This document shows, piece after piece, positions 10,907 to 21,421 of a stretch of 64,000 nucleotides of DNA; the stretch's first letter is position 1, and each line of letters begins with the position of its first letter. The stretch covers positions 77,870,940 through 77,934,939 of the forward strand of contig CM022944.1 of the NCBI GenBank assembly GCA_012931725.1, given 5' to 3'. The notes beneath the pieces are model-generated. The model was not told the origin of the DNA. It saw only the letters and a program-made list of their open reading frames with translations, and did not search any database. Both the position numbers and the translations under genes were made by a program. The DNA is from Litsea cubeba (taxonomy: Eukaryota; Streptophyta; Magnoliopsida; Laurales; Lauraceae).

Positions 10907-11890
10907 GGGGGTTTTCCCCTTTCGTGTCCCGTTTTGCGTCCGTTTTTACTTTTTTCTGATTCTTTTTTCTTCTGTACTTTTCCTTGACATTTTGACCATT
11001 TATTGGCCTGATTTCTTTGTAGGAAACCTGATGAGAATCCTTGCATTTTATTTTGCAAAGTTTCCAATTTCCTGAGAAAGCCGAAGACTTTGTCGCGCAG
11101 AGCTGCCGATTTTCCGTCAGAAACTGAAACTGGGCCAAACGATGTCGGAATGACCTGAAATTTGGTGTGAAGCCTCCTGAGCAATAAATAAGACCAACCA
11201 TAGGCTTTTTTTTGAGTTTCGAAGCCGTTTGGGGTCCTATCACCTGCAGACTTGCTTTTTATCGCGATGAAGATGTCGCGGTTTGATGTGTGGTCAACCG
11301 ATGTCCGATTGACTTGAAATTTGACAGGGAACCTATTGGAGTCATTTTAAGATGATCCATAGGTTCTGTATTGGAAACCATGGTCCCGGAGAGCTTTGCC
11401 GCCGAGAGGTCTGATTTGGCTGTCGGAGAAGCGAAGTTAGGCCAAATGATTTTGAAATGGCCTGAAACTTCTTGTGTACTCCTCTTTTGGCTGTCTGGAA
11501 GAATCTTGCAGTTTTTGTTTGATTCTGACAAGATTTGATTTTTGGAAGCAGCATTGCCTATTTATGGCAGGTTGCGACTTCATGTAGCTCTTTGGATCTT
11601 GAAAAGGCAAAGTGACATTTTTGGTGTCAACAGATCTCATCCATACACATGTATTACATCTAATATACTTGTGGACCCTGGTTCATCTCATGAACCATCA
11701 TGTCATTCGTATTGGTTATGTGCAAGTATATAATAAATCACCATTCACCATCTTCAAGAGCACAATCTCGTCCACAATTGCTGTAGAAAACTTCTGATAA
11801 TGCAGCAACACAGCAACACAGCACTCTCTTCTCTCTTCTCTTCTCTCTTTTCTCTTCTCTTCTAGTATCTTTATGAACGACCCATACATG

Positions 11891-11900
11891 CCTTTTTATA
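11891..11900 (-). promoter_or_regulatory. TATA box of copia LTR C'
   Basis: TATAAAAAGG on the minus strand, preceded by CATAACC as in the LTRs of C and I. Confidence 0.65.
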
Positions 11901-12030
11901 GGTTATGTTAACCCTTAATTGTATTCAAAACATGCTACAATTCGTTTAGAAAGAGTCCCAAACGAAATAGAAAAGAATGCTGAATTTTCGTGCAAGACTT
12001 CTGTTTCTGCGCAACTCTGGTTCCCGTGCT

Positions 12031-12223
12031 CGGTCGACATCCTTGCTTGCTCGGTCGACATCATACACAGTCTGGAATCAGACAACTATCGCGCTCGGTC
12101 GACATCCTGGGGTCCCGGTCGACCGAAGACACACTATGTCACGAAAATAACTGGGAGCTACCTGAATCTGTTTCTGCAGGTTTCTCTTTGCTCGGTCGAC
12201 CGCATGGGGTGCCCGGTCGACCG
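12031..12223 (-). promoter_or_regulatory. Three palindrome pairs in copia LTR C'
   Basis: CGGTCGACAT at 12031, CGGTCGACA at 12052, CGGTCGACAT at 12096, CGGTCGACCG at 12116, 12193 and 12214. Start-to-start spacing within pairs is 21, 20 and 21 bp. In three copies one half site has decayed from CCG to CAT/CA. The cluster lies 130-330 bp upstream of the TATA box. Confidence 0.85.
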
Positions 12224-12372
12224 AATGCTCTGCTTCAGGAATTCATAATTCCTGACTGTTTCAACTCTTATTCTTCATTTAAGCTCTATCAACACCAGCC
12301 TATTATCTTCATGCTTGTAACAATGTGTTGACAAGAATTCCAACTCAAATCAATACTTGAGATACTATATTC

Positions 12373-12477
12373 TTCAATTCTTCAAAAGACTTTCAAGTCA
12401 TCTCAAATTCTAATCAATACTTCTCAAGTCATCTCAAATTCCAATCAATACTTCTCAAGTCATCTCAAATTCCAACA
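12373..12477 (-). repeat. Triplicated LTR terminus
   Basis: About three tandem copies of a ~34-bp unit containing CTTCTCAAGTCATCTCAAATTC occupy the outer end of LTR C'. The terminal bases of this LTR are thus repeated inward. Confidence 0.8.
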
Positions 12478-13615
12478 TGGTGGACACAAGTGAGTAATTG
12501 CTAACTACACTTTGTCTTGTTTTAACACCGGCCTCAGGATCTCCAATGATTTGATCCTTAGGGTGTTGCTCTAACCAAGTGCTTTTCTTTCTAGGTGTAG
12601 CATCCTCTGAGTCATCCTTTGATTTCTCAGAATCATTAGGTTCAGCCACTTCATCATCAATCTCACTTGAGTCCTCATAAACTGGACTGTCATAATGAGT
12701 TACATTCTTTGATTCAAGGTTTTCATCAATTCTAACATCGGCACTTTCTATGATTTTTCTGGTCCTTTTGTTAAGACATCTGTAAGCCTTACTAGAGGAG
12801 GAGTAACCCAGAAATATACCTTCATCAGCTCTTTCTTCAAATGTGCCCGGATTTTTTTCAAGACGCTTGATGTAACACTTGCTACCGAAGACTCTGAAGT
12901 GCTTGACTGTTGCTTTTCTCCCAAACCATAGTTCATAAGGAGTTTTGTCTTCATGTGGCATGATCAAGCATCGATTCTGAATGTATACAGCCGTATGGAT
13001 TGCCTCCTTCCAGTATTTGTCAGCTTGCTTGCTCTCAGTTAGCATTGTGCGAGCCATCTCTTGCAAGGTGCGATTTTTCTGTTCCACAACTCCATTTTGC
13101 TGTGGAGTTCTAGGGGCTGAATATTGTCTTTGAATGCCATGGTGCTCACAATAGTTAGTGAACTCTTCAGATGTGAATTCACCGCCTCGATCAGACCTTA
13201 AAATCTTGATACGTTTTCCAAGCATATTTTCAACCTGTGCTTTAAACACTTTAAAACGATCAAGTGCTTGATGTTTTTGCTTAAGAAACAATACCCATGT
13301 CATACGAGTATAATCATCAATGCATAACATAAAATACTTATCTCCATTGGTGCTTTGAGTTCGCATCGGTCCACAGAGATCAGTGTGCACTAGCTCAAGA
13401 GGTTTCTTTGAATGATGCTCCTTTGACTTGAACATTACCCTCGTTTGCTTTCCCTTTTGGCAAGAATCGCAAATGGGGTTTGAAGGCTTTTCAGCTGTAG
13501 ACATACCTCTGACAGCCTTTGAATTGCAAATCTTTGACATGTTATCAAAGTTTAGATGCCCAAGGCGTTTGTGCCACAACCAACTTTCCTCTGTCCGACT
13601 CATCAAGCAAGTCTT
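12478..13615 (-). pseudogene. pol: Copia integrase region of pol, truncated before reverse transcriptase
   Basis: Integrase inserts the cDNA into host chromosomes. The GAG-pre-integrase zinc motif (WHKRLGHLNF...CDSCQKGK) starts near 13575. The rve core follows with the three acidic residues in LVHTDLCGP, LRSDRGGEF and NGVVEQKNRT. A C-terminal acidic/Ser-rich linker leads toward reverse transcriptase. The frame is the same as in the gag-protease segment but is separated from it by a TAA at 13618-13616. At 12478 the frame runs into LTR C', adding six foreign residues before a stop at 12455. Compared with element I, the whole RT/RNase H region is missing, so C is dead. Confidence 0.88.
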
Positions 13616-15766
13616 TTAAGCTCCATCTGACAATGTATAGAGATTTCCAGCAGTCCTAGATCCAGTAGCCACTGTTTTGCCGTTGTTACACTTCTTGATA
13701 GCAAACCCATTCTTAGTGAAGACAACTTCGTGGCCTTTGTCACAGATCTGGCTCACATTAAGCAAGTTGTGTCTCAGTCCAGACACATATAAGACCTCGT
13801 CTGATCTGATCTTGTTTGCCTTTAGCTGAACAACACCTTTTCCGTAGATTTTGGCACCATCATTGTTACCAAACTTCACTGATCCGCTTTCATAGTGCTG
13901 TAATTCGACGAATTTTTCCTTATCACCTGTCATATGGCTTGAACAGCCACTATCAAGGACCCATGGTGCTGCCTTCTTTTGTGCATTGAATGCCGTTTGC
14001 ACAATGAGAGATTCCTTGGAATTATCTTCCCTTTTCTTTGCCCTCCATGCCTTAACTAACTTGGGTTTCTTTTCAACCTGAAATTGGATAGCAATAGGCA
14101 ACCTACAATCCCTAGTCAAGTGTCCATAATTATGACACTTATAGCACTCAATTTTGTGGCTGTTTAGGATTGAAAAAGGGTTCCTAGTCACAAATGGGCT
14201 GTTTCTAACATAGAATTTGCATTCAGCCCTTTTATGTCCATATCTAATGCAATGATAACAGTAACCATAAAATTTGAATCTTCTTTGTGGCTGGTTAGAC
14301 TTCATTTCCTTTCTCACATGAATGGACTCTTTTCTAGGCTGGGTGGGCTTCACAGGTTTTGTCTTTTCAGGAGGTGTAATCTTAGAGGATTCTCCATTCT
14401 CAAATCCTAGACCAAATTTGAAGTGAGAGGGCCTTTGAACTTTCAGTATTTCATTTAGCTTCAATGTTCCATTGATTGCTTGGAATTCCTTGAGCTTTTG
14501 ATTCATTTGTATATTTTCAGTCCTTGCTCCAAGGATTTCATTCTCAAGTTTCACCACTTCCTCAGTTTTGGTACTGATTTGTATTTCTAGGACTTCTACC
14601 ATTCTTTTATATTCTTCAACTTGAGTTTTCAAAGCAATAACTGAGCTTTCAGATTCATGAAGAAGTTTCAGATTTTTCTTACTTGTTTTTCGTTCCATGC
14701 TAAGCCCCTCAAGTGCGGCAATGAGTTCTTCTTCAAGATTGACCTCAGCCTCCTCTTCCTCTTCCGGCTCTTGCTCCTTTTCTTCTTCAACAGTAACCAT
14801 GAAGAGAGCTTCGGTTGCCTCGGCTGATTCATCATCGTCTGAAGTTTCAGACGTGCTGTCATTATATTGACTGATGAAGCTTTTTGCTTTGCCCCACTTT
14901 CTGAAATTTTTCTTCCATTTACTCTTATCAACATAAGAGTCATCATCATTGTTTTCTTTCAGCGGACACTTCGCAGCAAAGTGACCAACACCGCCACAAT
15001 TGAAGCATTTAAAGGGTAGCTTCCCTTTGTACTTTCCATTGCTTCCTTTCTTCAGCTTTCTAACTAATTGAGCCTCAAGCTCATCATCATCAGTATCAGC
15101 ATCATGATCAGCAGTCACTTTTCCCTTTTTCTGAACTTTGAAGGCCGCTTCTCTATCAGATGAAGACGTCTTACCTATGCGCATCTCATAGGCAGTGAGT
15201 GATCCATGCAACTCATCCATGGTAAATTCATTCAGATCCTTGGCTTCTTCTATGGCTGAGACTTTTGAATCAAACCGGGGAAGAAGAGATCTGAGAACCT
15301 TTTTGACGATGACTGGTTCTTTAATCTCCTCCCCTAGTCCACGAATGTCATTCGTGACTTCATTCACTCGTTGCATATACGAGTCAACATTCTCGCTTTC
15401 CTCCATGCGAAGAGACTCGAATTGAGAGCGATGAGTTTGCAACTTTGCTTCTTTGATCTTCTCATCTCCTTCATGAATGCTTTTCAACTTGTCCCATATT
15501 TCCTTGGCTATTTTGCGTGCAATTACTTTGACCAGCTCGCTGTCCACAAGGCCACTAAAGAGTGCATTCTGCGCCTTGGAGTCGTTGTCTGCTAACTTCT
15601 TTGTTGCAGCATCAGTGGGTACGATGGCATTATTGTAACCGACTCTAACAGTCTCCCAGACATCATAGCCAAGTGATTTGATGAAGGCCTGCATTCTGAT
15701 CTTTCAGAAGGAGTAATTAGAACCATCAAACAAAGGTGCTTTCTTATTCCCTGTATTGGTTGCCAT
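13616..15766 (-). pseudogene. gag: Copia gag-protease with three zinc knuckles
   Basis: The likely start is the ATG at 15766-15764 (MATNTGNKK), shared with element I. A TGA at 15706-15704 replaces a Trp codon, after which the frame is open for 692 residues. Order of domains: copia gag domain (YDVWETVRVGY to about 15200), zinc knuckle 1 (CFNCGGVGHFAAKC, near 15000), acidic stretch, coiled coil (about 14750-14460), zinc knuckles 2 and 3 (CYHCIRYGHKRAEC near 14270, CYKCHNYGHLTRDC near 14140), then retropepsin-like protease (WVLDSGCSSHMTG near 13950). It ends at a TAA (13618-13616) where element I has GAA. Three CCHC knuckles split by a coiled coil is unusual for copia gag. Confidence 0.88.
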
Positions 15767-15821
15767 GTGATTTGACAAGAGATCACCCTTAGCGTGTTAA
15801 GCTTATCAAGGGAGCCTTGGT

Positions 15822-15833
15822 GCTCTGATACCA
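15822..15833 (-). other. Primer-binding site of copia element C
   Basis: TGGTATCAGAGC on the minus strand, two bases from the LTR end; complementary to the 3' end of initiator methionine tRNA, the usual copia primer. Confidence 0.85.
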
Positions 15834-16443
15834 ATTGTTAGATATCGCCATCACTGAGAGGGGGGGGGGGGGGTGAATCAGTGATGCCTTAAAAACAGGT
15901 CCAATTTAACAACAAAAGCAAATCAAATCACACAAGGACACCAGATTTAACGTGGTTCACCAAAAGGCTACGTCCACGGTTCAAAGACTGTCCGAACACC
16001 GATCCGGAACAGGTCTGAATCTATTTAGTCGCACCAATGACAAAGAGCACCAACCCTTAAGTTTCAGATAGCACCAACTATCTAGGAAGCACCTACTCCC
16101 TTTACAATTTATCTGCACCAACAGATAGGATCACCAAACCCCTAACACCAAGCACAACCTTGATGTTCTACAAAATTAAAGTAGAGAACTTTTCTACAGC
16201 CCTTCCCCTCTACAATCTCTCTCTCTCAATCCATTACAAATTGAGATTTAAAGCATAAAAAGAGAGACACTTATCTATGGATGAATCACCATCTTCATGA
16301 GCATATTTTCGTCCAACTTGCTGTAGAAACTTGCAGCACAACAGCACACAGCAGCAACTCCTTCTCCAATCACTCTTCTCTACAAAAACCTTCTCTTTTG
16401 TTCTTTCTTCTCTTCTCTGCTTCTGAAAACGAACTTAGGAAGC

Positions 16444-16452
16444 CTTTATATA
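16444..16452 (-). promoter_or_regulatory. TATA box of copia LTR C
   Basis: TATATAAAG on the minus strand; same position and flanks (CATAACC before, GCT after) as in the LTR of I. Confidence 0.75.
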
Positions 16453-16583
16453 GGTTATGGTAACCCTGAAGAGTGTTCAAATTAGGCTAGAATTCGTTTA
16501 GAAAGAGTCTCAAATGAAAGACATAAGGTTCCTGAATTTTCGTGCACAACTTCTATTTCTGCGCAATTCTGGTTTCCCGTGCT

Positions 16584-16690
16584 CGGTCGACCGCATGGGG
16601 TCCCCGGTCGACCGGCGACACACTGTGGCACAAAATAACTGGGAGCTAACTTTCTTTTCCGGTCGACCGCGTGGGGTCCTCGGTCGACCG
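16584..16690 (-). promoter_or_regulatory. Two palindrome pairs in copia LTR C
   Basis: Four perfect CGGTCGACCG palindromes start at 16584, 16605, 16660 and 16681. Both pairs have exactly 21 bp start-to-start spacing and a GTGGGG/ATGGGG core between members; the pairs are 55 bp apart. Located 130-250 bp upstream of the TATA box. Confidence 0.92.
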
Positions 16691-16883
16691 GCCACACTGC
16701 TTCAGGAATTCTGATTCCTGAACTGTTTTAGCTCTGTTTTCTCTTTGAAGCTCTATCAATACCACACTATCAACACCATACTTGTGACATTGTGTTGACA
16801 ATAATTCCAACACAAAATGATACTTGAGATAGTAAATACTTCAATGCTTCATAAGACTTCTCAAGGCATCTCAAATTCCAACA

Positions 16884-16945
16884 CGTCGCGCCACGACCTA
16901 GGATTAAGGTCTTGTTTAACGGGTACTCGGTCCGGGGGCGTGACA
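16884..16945 (+). repeat. 3' end scrap of a plus-strand Tekay LTR (E)
   Basis: 62 bp ending GGGGGCGTGACA, matching the 3' ends of the LTRs of F (33433) and G (54329) in the plus orientation. It abuts element D LTR sequence at 16946 and copia C at 16884, so it is the remnant of another Tekay insertion later broken by C. Confidence 0.7.
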
Positions 16946-18004
16946 GCTTGCCACTCGATTACTTGCTGTGGTTCATCAACCGCCTCCTAAAGCTCCTCCT
17001 CAATGGTAAGGGGTTCAGGACCTGAGTACCAAAATAAATGGGTTAGACACGAGGGTCTAGTAGGTGGGTGAAAAGATATAACAATACATTTGAAATAATG
17101 ATACCTTAGGAAACATATTAAAAACCTCTATAAATAATGAATTTCATAAAAGACAATGCATCATTTATTAAGCAAAGGCATGGGGAATATAAAGTAATAA
17201 TGGTACCAAGAATAAGGAACTGTCAAGATGGCAACCACACAAAGCTAAATCCTCTCTCACAGAAGTGATGAGAGCACATACCCTATAGGATCATTGACCT
17301 TAGTCACACAAGGTGAGGAGGGACAATGATATAATACTATAATATACATATATATATACTCTGCGGGACCACGGCAGCGAACCGGGTAAATACCCTACGG
17401 ATTCCATACTGCAGCTGACTAAACAGGAGGGGAGGGTCTCCAAGTCAGTAGATCTGACCGACTAGGTTGTCCAAGCTTTGTGGTGCCGACTCATAGGTCA
17501 AATGCAGGAAGTGAAATCACATGCATAATAACGAAACAGGGTGCCCATAGGCACAAATACACATTCATATCAGGTCGGGCATATACAGGTTAGCAAAAGC
17601 TAAACACACTTTTTAATACTTTCGGGACAAGTATAGTCACATAACGTGGATTTGAAATCAACGAGTAAAAGTTTTGTTAAAATCAAATACGAGTGGGTTC
17701 TCATACATTTCTAGGCTATACTTTGAGGTTTCAAGATTTGAATCAGTGTGAATAGGGTTCCGTATGTCGGTCAGGATAAAAATTTGTACTCTTTAAGAAT
17801 TAGGGACATTCCGGATCCTTATATACATTGACAAGTCTAGAAAATCCTCCATGAATCTCCATAATGGGATTTCTCCCTCCTAGAGGCTTCATGCGACGCC
17901 CTACAAGTCCTTACATTGCACTGGGGCTCCAAACAGTACCTCCCCAAGCCTAAAAACAATGTTTCAAGTCTTCAAGTATTGACTCGGGCATGACAGACAA
18001 TTCG

Positions 18005-18165
18005 CTCGAGCGGACTAGGAAGTTCGCTCGGGCGAACTGCTCTCTGTTTGGGGTTTGCTCGAGTGGACCAAGGTACGCTCGAGCAGACCTGCTCGGATCA
18101 AGTTGGCTCTAGCCAACAAGGTTCTGTGACGGGTTCGCTCGAGCGATGTGTTAAGGTCGCTCTAG
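18005..18165 (-). promoter_or_regulatory. CTCGAG-centred palindrome pairs in D 3' LTR
   Basis: Pairs: CTCGAG at 18005 and CTCGGG at 18027 (22 bp); CTCGAG at 18058 and 18078 (20 bp); CTCTAG at 18107; CTCGAG at 18138 and CTCTAG at 18160 (22 bp). Full arms reach TTCGCTCGAGCGA. The cluster lies 1.38-1.54 kb from the LTR start, downstream of the TATA box. Confidence 0.85.
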
Positions 18166-19026
18166 CGAACTGTCCAGAAACCTGTTTTCTGTGAACAATT
18201 CGGCTCTTCTTCTTCTCCTCCTTTGATCCTCTTTTGAGCACCCTTTTTGCATACATTTGATTGTCTCAAATACTCATTTAAACCCCATTCATTGCATCAT
18301 TCAAACCTCCAACAACCACTCCATCAAAACATTTACTTTTAAATCACTTTCACTTCCATCAATGCAAGGCAAACTCCCTTAATGGAAATTCATAAATGAT
18401 CATAAATGATCTTTTAACAAGACAATAATGCATATATTTTCAAGAAATCAATTAATAGAGATTAGCCTATCAATATGCGTATTGTCAAAACCATTAATAC
18501 TCATAAAGACAAAATAGGTGAAAGCAATTAATAAGAGTTCTAATTTTATAAACAAGAAATCATGAAGTCAACCCATTCATCCACTTGCCTTAGGTCCATT
18601 GCTAAAAAAATCAAGCCACTAATCACCTCTCCAAGCTAACACACCCAACCTACACAAAACCCCCAAATACAAACCCTAAATATCAAAAACCAAGTCAAAA
18701 GAAAGAGAAAGCTTCCAATAAAGAAGGTGGAGAGTTTCAAGGGCTTTATCTAGGAGATGGAAGAGATCTCTTACCTAGAAAGTCTTCAAATAAGCAAGGT
18801 TAGCTCAATGAGAAATTCGAAGTTGATGAATCCTTCTAAAAATGGTGACGAATGAAAGCCTCTAGAAGAGGGGGTGAAGATTTCTAGATCAAATCTTAGT
18901 TTTAGTGAGGTTTTGTGGTGATTTGTGAGGAAGGAAGCAATAGAAAAAGGAGAAGAATGGTGGCTGCTGGAACTCCTTCTGTTGTGCAGGAATTAGGGCA
19001 AAAGGAGAATGAAGAAGATGGGTTTC

Positions 19027-19034
19027 TATATATA
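19027..19034 (-). promoter_or_regulatory. TATA box of D 3' LTR
   Basis: TATATATA on the minus strand, 509 bp from the LTR start; the G LTR has TATAAAGG at the same distance (34533). The D 5' LTR has lost this part. Confidence 0.65.
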
Positions 19035-19543
19035 CAAAGAGGAGGATGGGTCCCACAACTTAAAGTACTTGTCGGGCTAAAAACATGGCTTTCGGGGCTC
19101 CAAATGAATTCAACGAAGAAGGCAAAGTTGTTCGACGAAATTCCTAGTTTTCAAAAAGTATATGTTCTGCGGGTTTTGGTGACAATGAAAATCATGTCCG
19201 GATTTTGGGTAAAAAGACTGTTTTGCCCTCAAATTAAGAAAAGTCAAGTTTAGGGCTCTCGAATGGGAACGATGTCGACATGAAAGTTGCAGGGATTAAC
19301 AAGATAAGTCAAATGGGATTAAAAACACAATTTTAGGAAATCATGAATAAACCCCTAAGCTCACATAAATCCGTAACAAGAACCCCCAAAGGGTCCCACA
19401 AATCAAGAAGGCTCTCAAAATTTCCCAAAGCTATTGTAATAGCTATTCTAATCCCAAGCTTAACCAAAAACCACTAAACACACTTAAAGCTAAAGCATAA
19501 CTTAATTAACACTAATCGAGGTCTCTCGGGTCGGGGTCTTACA

Positions 19544-19556
19544 TCCTCCACCCCTT
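19544..19556 (-). other. Polypurine tract of Tekay element D
   Basis: AAGGGGTGGAGGA on the minus strand, immediately before the 3' LTR; the primer for plus-strand DNA synthesis. F (31014-31026) has the same tract and G (34012-34024) a near match. Confidence 0.85.
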
Positions 19557-19564
19557 AGGACATT

Positions 19565-21087
19565 TGGTCCTCCAAATGGAAATTAAAACTCATCTTCGGT
19601 AGTAGGTGCGGGTACTTCTTCTGAACTTTATCCCGTAATTCCCATATTGCTTCTTCCAGTCCATGGTTCTCCCAAAGTACTTTGACCCACTAAATAGTCA
19701 GAGTTCTCAACTCTTGTTCTTTGGTATCAATAATCTGCTTAGTCTTCTCAACATATGTAGCATCTTCTCGTATTTCCAACGGCTCATAGTGGAGTATATG
19801 CAATCTGTCGGGGACGTACTTTTTCAACATAAACACATGGAAAACAATGTGTACGCCGGAAAGCTCGGGTGGTAAGGTTAATCCGTAAGCCACGTCACCA
19901 ATCTTACTCACAATATCATACGGTCCAATGTATCTCTGAGATAACTTACCCTTCTGTCCGAACCTCAAAGTTCTACGAGTAGGCGACACTTTCAAGAAGA
20001 CCTAATCTCCTTCTTTGAGCTGTAAGTCTCTTCGGTGAGTGTCTGCATAACTTTTTTGTCTACTTTGGGCTACTTTCAGTCGTTCTTGGATCTATTTGGC
20101 CTTGTCAATTGTCTCACTAACTATAGTCGGACCATGGAAACTGCGAGGGCCAACCTCTTCCCAACAAACAGGTGTCTTACCCCTTTTTCCATACAAAGCC
20201 TCAAAAGGCGCCATTCTGATACTCGAGTGGAAACTGTTGTTGTAAGAAAACTCACACAACGGTAAGGCTTCATCCCACTGAGTCTTGAAATCTAACACAC
20301 AAGCTCGGAGCATATCCTCAAGTGTCTGAATTGTCCTCTCTGACTGACCATCGGTCCGTGGGTGATAGGCTATGCTGAACTGTAACTTCGTACCCATAGA
20401 CTCATGCAATAGTTTCCAAAATCTCGAGACAAATATGCTATCCCTGTCAGAAGTGATGGAAACTAGTTATCCATGTCGACTGACAATCTCGGTGACAAAC
20501 AATTGAGCTAAAGGCAACATGTGTATCTTCTTTCCCGTCTTCATCGGTCGGAAATGAACTGACTTGGTGAGACGGTCCACAATAACCCAAATGGCATCAT
20601 TGCCTCTACTAATTTTCGATAATCCCAAGATGAAATTCATGATAATGTGCTCCCATTTCCATTCCGAAATCTCTAATGGCTGTAGCAACCCTGGAGGTTT
20701 CTGATGTTCTGCCTTGATCAACTGACATGTCATACATCTAGAGACAAATGCTGCGATTTCTCTCTTCATGTTGTGCCACCAAAATCTGCCCTTCAAGTTC
20801 TGGAACATCTTTGTACTGCCTAAATGTATGGAATACTTAGTATTATGAGCCTCTGTCATGATATCATTCCTCAAGTCCTCTATGTTAGGCACACATAGAC
20901 GGTCTCGGTAGTACAAAACTTCGTCCGCAACACGAAAGTTCGGACGATCTGCTATATGCTTTGAAATCTTGGCCAACTCTGGGTCTTGCAACTGATTCTC
21001 TTTGATCGTCTGAATGAAGGAAGGCTCTGACACTGACATGTCTACTAACATTACACCCTTTCTTAGTGGCTGTAAGTCTACTCCCAA
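19565..21087 (-). pseudogene. pol: Integrase plus chromodomain of Tekay element D
   Basis: Integrase fragment with the zinc-binding motif (H..H then CMTCQLIKAEH near 20730). In the core domain the first catalytic Asp is replaced by Asn: the segment reads WEHIIMNFILGL (near 20640) where F has KDF and family members MDF. The second Asp (TSDRDS, near 20450) and the Glu (TDGQSERT, near 20350) are present. The C-terminal domain (FGQKGKLSQRYIGPYDI) follows, then a chromodomain-like tail (WVKVLWENHGLEEAIWEL, about 19680-19600). Stops interrupt at about 20466, 20094 and 19692 in one frame. Chromodomains of this clade are thought to steer insertion to heterochromatin. Confidence 0.85.
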
Positions 21088-21421
21088 CTCTTCTAACTGT
21101 GTACAACATAAGTCCCCCGAAGACTGGCCATGCTAACTGACTTCCTACTTAAGGCATCTGCAACTACATTCGCTTTCCTCGGGTGATACTTGATTGGAAA
21201 ATCATAGTCCTTGAGTCTGAATGAAGGAAGGCTCTGACACTGACATGTCTGCTAACATTACACCCTTTCTTAGTGGCTGTAAGTCTACTCCCAACTCTTC
21301 TAACTGTGTACAACATAAGTCCCCCGAAGACTGGCCATGCTAACTGACTTCCTACTTAAGGCATCTGCAACTACATTCGCTTTCCTCGGGTGATACTTGA
21401 TTGGAAAATCATAGTCCTTGA
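21008..21421 (-). repeat. In-frame 207-bp tandem duplication inside D pol
   Basis: 21008-21214 and 21215-21421 are near-identical copies (one clear difference, CTACTAAC versus CTGCTAAC) covering the RNase H-integrase linker. 207 is a multiple of three, so 69 codons are duplicated without shifting frame. F and other family copies have this segment once. Confidence 0.9.

Larger units (their letters stand above)
6486..11632 (-). mobile_element. Tat-lineage Ty3/gypsy retrotransposon B, interrupted by A
   Basis: A second minus-strand copy of the same family: LTR 11632 to 9332, leader 9331 to 7304, and the first ~270 codons of gag to 6486, where the LTR of element A begins. The rest of B should resume beyond A, left of the window. 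Its right end abuts divergent copia LTR sequence at 11633, so B inserted there; the predicted target-site copy is 11633-11637. Confidence 0.88.
9332..11632 (-). repeat. LTR of Tat element B (2301 bp)
   Basis: Runs from TGTTGACACC at 11632 to CCATCA at 9332 on the minus strand, colinear with LTR A. Contains TATA (10180-10172), the GC double hairpin (10860-10906) and the GGCTATAAAYGCC array (9600-9685). Confidence 0.92.
11633..12477 (-). repeat. Divergent Ty1/copia LTR C', partial
   Basis: It begins TGTTGGAATTTGAG at 12477 (minus strand), like the LTR of element C, and shares the U3 outline: palindrome pairs, TATAAAAAGG at 11900-11891 and the region after the TATA. It differs strongly in detail (six palindromes instead of four) and diverges completely left of about 11745. 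It joins C inside its pol reading frame at 12478, so it is the LTR of another element inserted in C rather than C's own 3' LTR. Element B cuts it at 11633. Confidence 0.75.
12478..16883 (-). mobile_element. Ty1/copia (Sirevirus-like) element C, 5' part
   Basis: Minus-strand copia element: 5' LTR (16883 to 15836), methionine-tRNA-type primer-binding site, long gag, protease and integrase, then cut at 12478 by LTR C' before reverse transcriptase. Element order (PR-INT before RT) and motifs are copia; the long gag with coiled coil and the C-run at the LTR end resemble Sireviruses (inference). It is inserted at 16884 in a Tekay LTR scrap. Confidence 0.88.
15836..16883 (-). repeat. 5' LTR of copia element C (1048 bp)
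   Basis: Runs from TGTTGGAATTTGAG at 16883 to ATCTAACA at 15836 (minus strand). It contains palindrome pairs (16584-16690), TATATAAAG at 16452-16444 and, near its 3' end, a run of ~16 C (minus strand). The LTR of element I is colinear. Confidence 0.9.
16946..19543 (-). repeat. 3' LTR of Tekay element D, partial (2598 bp)
   Basis: Starts TGTAAGACCCCGACCC at 19543 (minus), directly after the polypurine tract. It is colinear with the 5' LTR (25180-27215) up to 16946, where it is interrupted. Contains TATA at 19034-19027 and the palindrome cluster 18005-18165. The plus-strand open stretch at 18915-19253 inside it is not a gene. Confidence 0.88.

Noticed and set aside
12455..12477. C-terminal residues LEFEMT of copia C integrase
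   Set aside because: These codons belong to the inserted LTR C', not to pol.
16584..16690. GTCGAC and CTCGAG sites as cloning-site artefacts
   Set aside because: They occur as conserved pairs at matching LTR positions in independent copies on both strands and within longer palindromes, not at sequence junctions.
18915..19253. Open frame of 112 residues in the D LTR
   Set aside because: Antisense to the LTR, overlaps its TATA box; not present in the truncated 5' LTR and without known motifs.
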